Source: Cytophagales bacterium (GTDB taxonomy: Bacteria; Bacteroidota; Bacteroidia; Cytophagales; 172606-1). From it: a stretch of 64,000 nt of DNA. The translations under genes were made by a program, and so were the position numbers. Below, piece after piece: positions 61,469-64,000 of the stretch (its first letter is position 1; the number at the start of each line of letters is the position of its first letter). The notes under the pieces are model-generated. The model searched no databases. It saw only the letters and a list, made by a program, of their open reading frames with translations, and was not told where the DNA came from. The stretch covers positions 535,297-599,296 of the forward strand of contig JAUJMU010000001.1 in NCBI GenBank assembly GCA_030446715.1, in the 5' to 3' direction.

Positions 61469-63409
61469 TTACTGTTTCTTAAACACAATTGCCTCCCGGT
61501 ATTTGCTGATCACCTGATCATAAAATTCCCGCAGATAATCATAATACTCGCCCGGAATCACGGGGGATTTAAAATTTACGGTGGTCAGCAGCTGGATCAG
61601 GTTGCCCTGGTAGTTGATCTGGTAACGAAATTCGGCAAGGTCATCCGGTAGTTTCATGAGTACACTTTTGGGCAACTCCTGCACCTGGTAGCCGGCGGGT
61701 ACTTTCAGGTTGAGAATATACGTACGGGTCTGCGGGTAATTCAGCTCCACCGGCAGAAAACGCTGCTCATGCTTGTAGGGGTTTTCGGTAAATTCATTGA
61801 GCAGAACGGGATTGAAATACACTACCCCCGGCTGCGTCTGGGCTGCCGTTTCGGGCTGGTAAGACAATGTAGTCAGCAGAACCTCGTCCGGATTGTCGGC
61901 ATTGTCAATTTTGGTGCTGATCAGCCTAAAGTCCTGATTTTCGTTGCTGATAACCTCACCCGCCAGTGCCTTGTTGCCTTTCCGGACATACTGCCACCGC
62001 TTGTCGAGGGCCAGGTAACCTTCGTAACGGACCGAAAAGCGGTAAAGCGGACGGGTGGGGTCGTTGAGGTCGGCTTCTACGGAGGCTGTCTGGCGGGTAG
62101 GGGAGCCGGGCTGGGCTTTTACCCACCTTGAATTTGTCTTGTCGAGCAGAAATCCGGTGTCGTTCAGGTCGTCACCGGCGGGCAGCTGCCACGGCCTGAG
62201 CGGATCGGTGCCGTCGAGCAGGTAATCTTTGCCATCTATCTGCGCACCGGCCACCAGGTGGTTGAATTGAGTCAGCAGCGGATAGGTAACCTGCACTTTC
62301 CCGTGGGGCCGCGTACTGAGCAGTACCGGACTGGCCTGAATGCCGGCTTCGCGGAGCAGCAGGGTAAGGTACAGGTTGATTTCGGCGCTGGTTCCTTCCT
62401 TCTTGTCAAGCAGTGAGTTCAGCGTCTGGTCGGTAAAAATCCGGTGTTTGCCGTCCCAGTGCAGCCGGCGGCTTACGTGGTTGTATATTTTTTGCAATTT
62501 GACCAGTTCCGGATCAGCCGGTGCGCACACAAGGGCTACCAAATCTTTGGCCGCGCCCCGGCGGTTAAGATACCGGCTGATGCTTTCATTTTCCAATAGC
62601 TCAGCGGCCAGCTTCTCCCAGGTGGTCATGGTCGTTACGTACTCCGAACCGCCGCTGGGCATGTCTCTGGCTTTCTGATAACCGGCCAGCTGAAACCGGA
62701 TCTTTTCGGCGTAATCAAGGTAATTGGCTACGTGGGTTTCCTGCCGCAAAGCCGGAACATTGTCCAGCGCCCACTGATTGCCGGCCGCCTGCTGATACTT
62801 TCCGATCAGCTTACGGCCCTGCATCAGTACCCGGTAATCCAGCCCTTCGGGAATCATCACGCGCAGTTCGCTGTGCAGCGTGGGAATGTCGCACCCGAAC
62901 AGCCACGGGTCCAGTGAATGGAAATTCTGGGAAACAGTCGTGTAGCGGTATTCAAGAATGGAACCGGGCTCCACGTTGGGAAAGGTAAACCGTTTTTCCC
63001 GCCAGTTCTGGTTGGCGTCTACGTCAAATATCTGCCTGCCGGGCACTCCCGTTTCGGTCACCTTGCCTTTGGCGTCCACGTTCAGCACCTGCGCCTGCAC
63101 GGAGGTAACTTTTTCCATGTCATTCTTCGTGTAGTAGGCAATGGAAATGTTGGCCTGATCCAGCGCTTTCCGGCCGAGTATTTTGATCCGCCGGTGCCGC
63201 TCGATGAGTACGTTGCCGTAGCCCAGTTTGATCTGCCCGTAGTCGCAGAGCACTACCGCCGGGGCAGTGCTGTCAAAAACGCAGTGTTTGAGCCGGATCT
63301 CTTCCGGGGTTACCTTGCCCCACCTGACCGGGGCACTCTGGGCGTGGAGAATCAGCGGGGCTGACAGAGCAGCCCACCAGAAGAATGGCAATAAAAAGAT
63401 ACGAAGCAT
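61469..63409 (-). CDS. DUF3857 and transglutaminase-like secreted protein
   Basis: 646 residues from ATG 63409, which starts a signal peptide (MLRIFLLPFFWWAALSAPLILHAQ); the longer frame to 63622 is spurious. The DUF3857 domain follows (about 40-200: VLIERHRRIKILGRKALDQA, FTFPNVEPGSILEYRYT). The transglutaminase core is at about 290-400: KEGTSAEINLYLTLLLREAGI, FNHLVAGAQIDGKDYLLDGTDP. The His and Asp of the core are present, but the position where active enzymes have Cys reads Thr-Ser (GTSAEIN), so it may not be catalytic. The C-terminal domain is beta-rich. Periplasmic or secreted; function unknown. Confidence 0.86.
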   Translation of the reverse strand: MLRIFLLPFFWWAALSAPLILHAQSAPVRWGKVTPEEIRLKHCVFDSTAPAVVLCDYGQIKLGYGNVLIERHRRIKILGRKALDQANISIAYYTKNDMEKVTSVQAQVLNVDAKGKVTETGVPGRQIFDVDANQNWREKRFTFPNVEPGSILEYRYTTVSQNFHSLDPWLFGCDIPTLHSELRVMIPEGLDYRVLMQGRKLIGKYQQAAGNQWALDNVPALRQETHVANYLDYAEKIRFQLAGYQKARDMPSGGSEYVTTMTTWEKLAAELLENESISRYLNRRGAAKDLVALVCAPADPELVKLQKIYNHVSRRLHWDGKHRIFTDQTLNSLLDKKEGTSAEINLYLTLLLREAGIQASPVLLSTRPHGKVQVTYPLLTQFNHLVAGAQIDGKDYLLDGTDPLRPWQLPAGDDLNDTGFLLDKTNSRWVKAQPGSPTRQTASVEADLNDPTRPLYRFSVRYEGYLALDKRWQYVRKGNKALAGEVISNENQDFRLISTKIDNADNPDEVLLTTLSYQPETAAQTQPGVVYFNPVLLNEFTENPYKHEQRFLPVELNYPQTRTYILNLKVPAGYQVQELPKSVLMKLPDDLAEFRYQINYQGNLIQLLTTVNFKSPVIPGEYYDYLREFYDQVISKYREAIVFKKQ

Positions 63410-63444
63410 GCGGAGGAAAGAATTACTTTCCAAAATATAAAAAA

Positions 63445-63467
63445 ATGGCTTACAAGGGGTAAGCCAT
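63445..63467 (-). terminator. terminator of the DAHP synthase-chorismate mutase gene
   Basis: On the minus strand arms atggctta / taagccat (8 bp) with a 7-base loop are followed by TTTTTTTATATTTT. It lies 41 bases after the stop at 63508. Confidence 0.78.
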
Positions 63468-63507
63468 CTTCTCAAAAGTATAAATAATAGTTTCTGCTTC
63501 GTAAGTT

Positions 63508-64000
63508 TTACTGTACATTTTCCCGTTCTACCACTTCCGTCTGCTTCCGGATGGACTCCAGGTGGATGAGTTTGAACAGCTCGGCTACGAAATCCTTGTG
63601 GATGTTCATTCTTTCGGCCCACTCCGGCCGTGACTTGAATACCTCATTCCAGCGTTCTACCTGAAAGATAGCAACGTTGTGGTCCTTCTTGTATTCGCCC
63701 AGCTTCTCCACCAGCGACATCCGGGTGGCGACTACTTCCAGCAGTTCGCGGTCGGTATCGTCAATCTTGTGGCGCAGCTCTTCCAGATGGTTTACGAAAA
63801 GAACGTCATCGGAAGTAGCCTCGCGGATGCGCAGGGCGGAAATGATCTGCTCCAGGGCATCGGGCGTCACCTGCTGGGCGGCATCACTCCACGCCTTGTC
63901 GGGGTTCAGGTGGCATTCAATCATCAGACCATCGTAGTTCAGGTCAAGGGCCCGCTGCGAGGTTTCGAAAATCATGGTCCGCTTGCCGGTGATGTGGCTC
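63508..64000 (-). CDS. bifunctional DAHP synthase / chorismate mutase, C-terminal part
   Basis: The gene runs off the right edge; the last 163 codons are seen. The first part (SHITGKRTMIFETSQRAL, DGLMIECHLNPDKAWSDA) is the end of a KdsA/AroF-type DAHP synthase barrel. It is followed by a chorismate mutase type II domain (LEELRHKIDDTDRELLEVVATRMSLVEKLGEYKK and the final helix FVAELFKLIHLESIRKQTEV). The fused order synthase-mutase is typical of Bacteroidota and channels the shikimate and phenylalanine/tyrosine pathways together. Confidence 0.92.
   Translation of the reverse strand, partial: SHITGKRTMIFETSQRALDLNYDGLMIECHLNPDKAWSDAAQQVTPDALEQIISALRIREATSDDVLFVNHLEELRHKIDDTDRELLEVVATRMSLVEKLGEYKKDHNVAIFQVERWNEVFKSRPEWAERMNIHKDFVAELFKLIHLESIRKQTEVVERENVQ

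Overview
The window reads as chromosomal DNA of a Bacteroidota bacterium, most likely a Cytophagales member (Spirosoma/Larkinella/Dyadobacter-like; the genus is inference). Support comes from a SusC/SusD pair, Bacteroidota-restricted families (DUF4290, DUF2027-Smr), a Bacteroidota-type PurM, promoter-like TAnnTTTG boxes, few recognisable Shine-Dalgarno sites, and long antisense ORFs typical of moderately GC-rich coding DNA.

Layout. 1-5.4 kb: a partial DUF2807 adhesin-like protein, a DUF2027-Smr protein, a scramblase-like protein and a hybrid histidine kinase split by a -1 frameshift. 5.5-13.7 kb: M1 aminopeptidase, OmpA lipoprotein, ThuA-like protein, an ArnT-like glycosyltransferase interrupted by an in-frame TAA, PAP2 phosphatase, sodium:solute symporter and a 45-residue membrane peptide. 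13.9-22.2 kb: SusD/SusC, an ABC exporter, an SH3/TPR membrane protein and tRNA-Lys(UUU). 22.4-25.3 kb: an AT-richer EcoRII-type restriction-modification locus with an unusual palindrome-rich spacer. 25.6-32.9 kb: purM, an unknown small gene, a four-gene phenolic-lipid/quinone-type cluster (methyltransferase, type III PKS, UbiA prenyltransferase, FAD oxidoreductase) and a PiT phosphate transporter. 33.2-46.8 kb: exopolysaccharide precursor and export genes (ugd, uxs, a second nucleotide-sugar dehydrogenase, galE, wza, wzc, wecB), interleaved with a DUF429 gene, rpe and a TonB-dependent receptor.

46.8-51.2 kb is a patch of mobile DNA: a 5'-truncated tyrosine recombinase, a complete IS66-type element with an 8-bp target duplication, an unknown gene caught between two insertion sequences, an ISKra4-like element whose transposase spans an A8 slippery run, and an antitoxin/PIN-toxin pair with a stop in the toxin. 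The glycosyltransferases expected after wecB are missing, so this patch probably marks where the polysaccharide locus was rearranged. 51.3-64 kb is ordinary housekeeping: methylmalonyl-CoA epimerase, ErpA/IscA-type carrier, PcrA/UvrD helicase, DUF4290, murA (Asp in place of the fosfomycin-target Cys), metG, a lipoprotein, gluQ-like synthetase, a DUF3857/transglutaminase protein and the end of a DAHP synthase-chorismate mutase.

Two themes cut across the window. Five coding regions carry single-position lesions or frame changes (kinase, glycosyltransferase, PIN toxin, IS66, ISKra4), which is worth checking against raw reads. Three copies of a short element with GCCTCACCCCC/GGGGGTGAGGC-type inverted ends sit immediately behind the stop codons of rpe, the erpA-like gene and pcrA.
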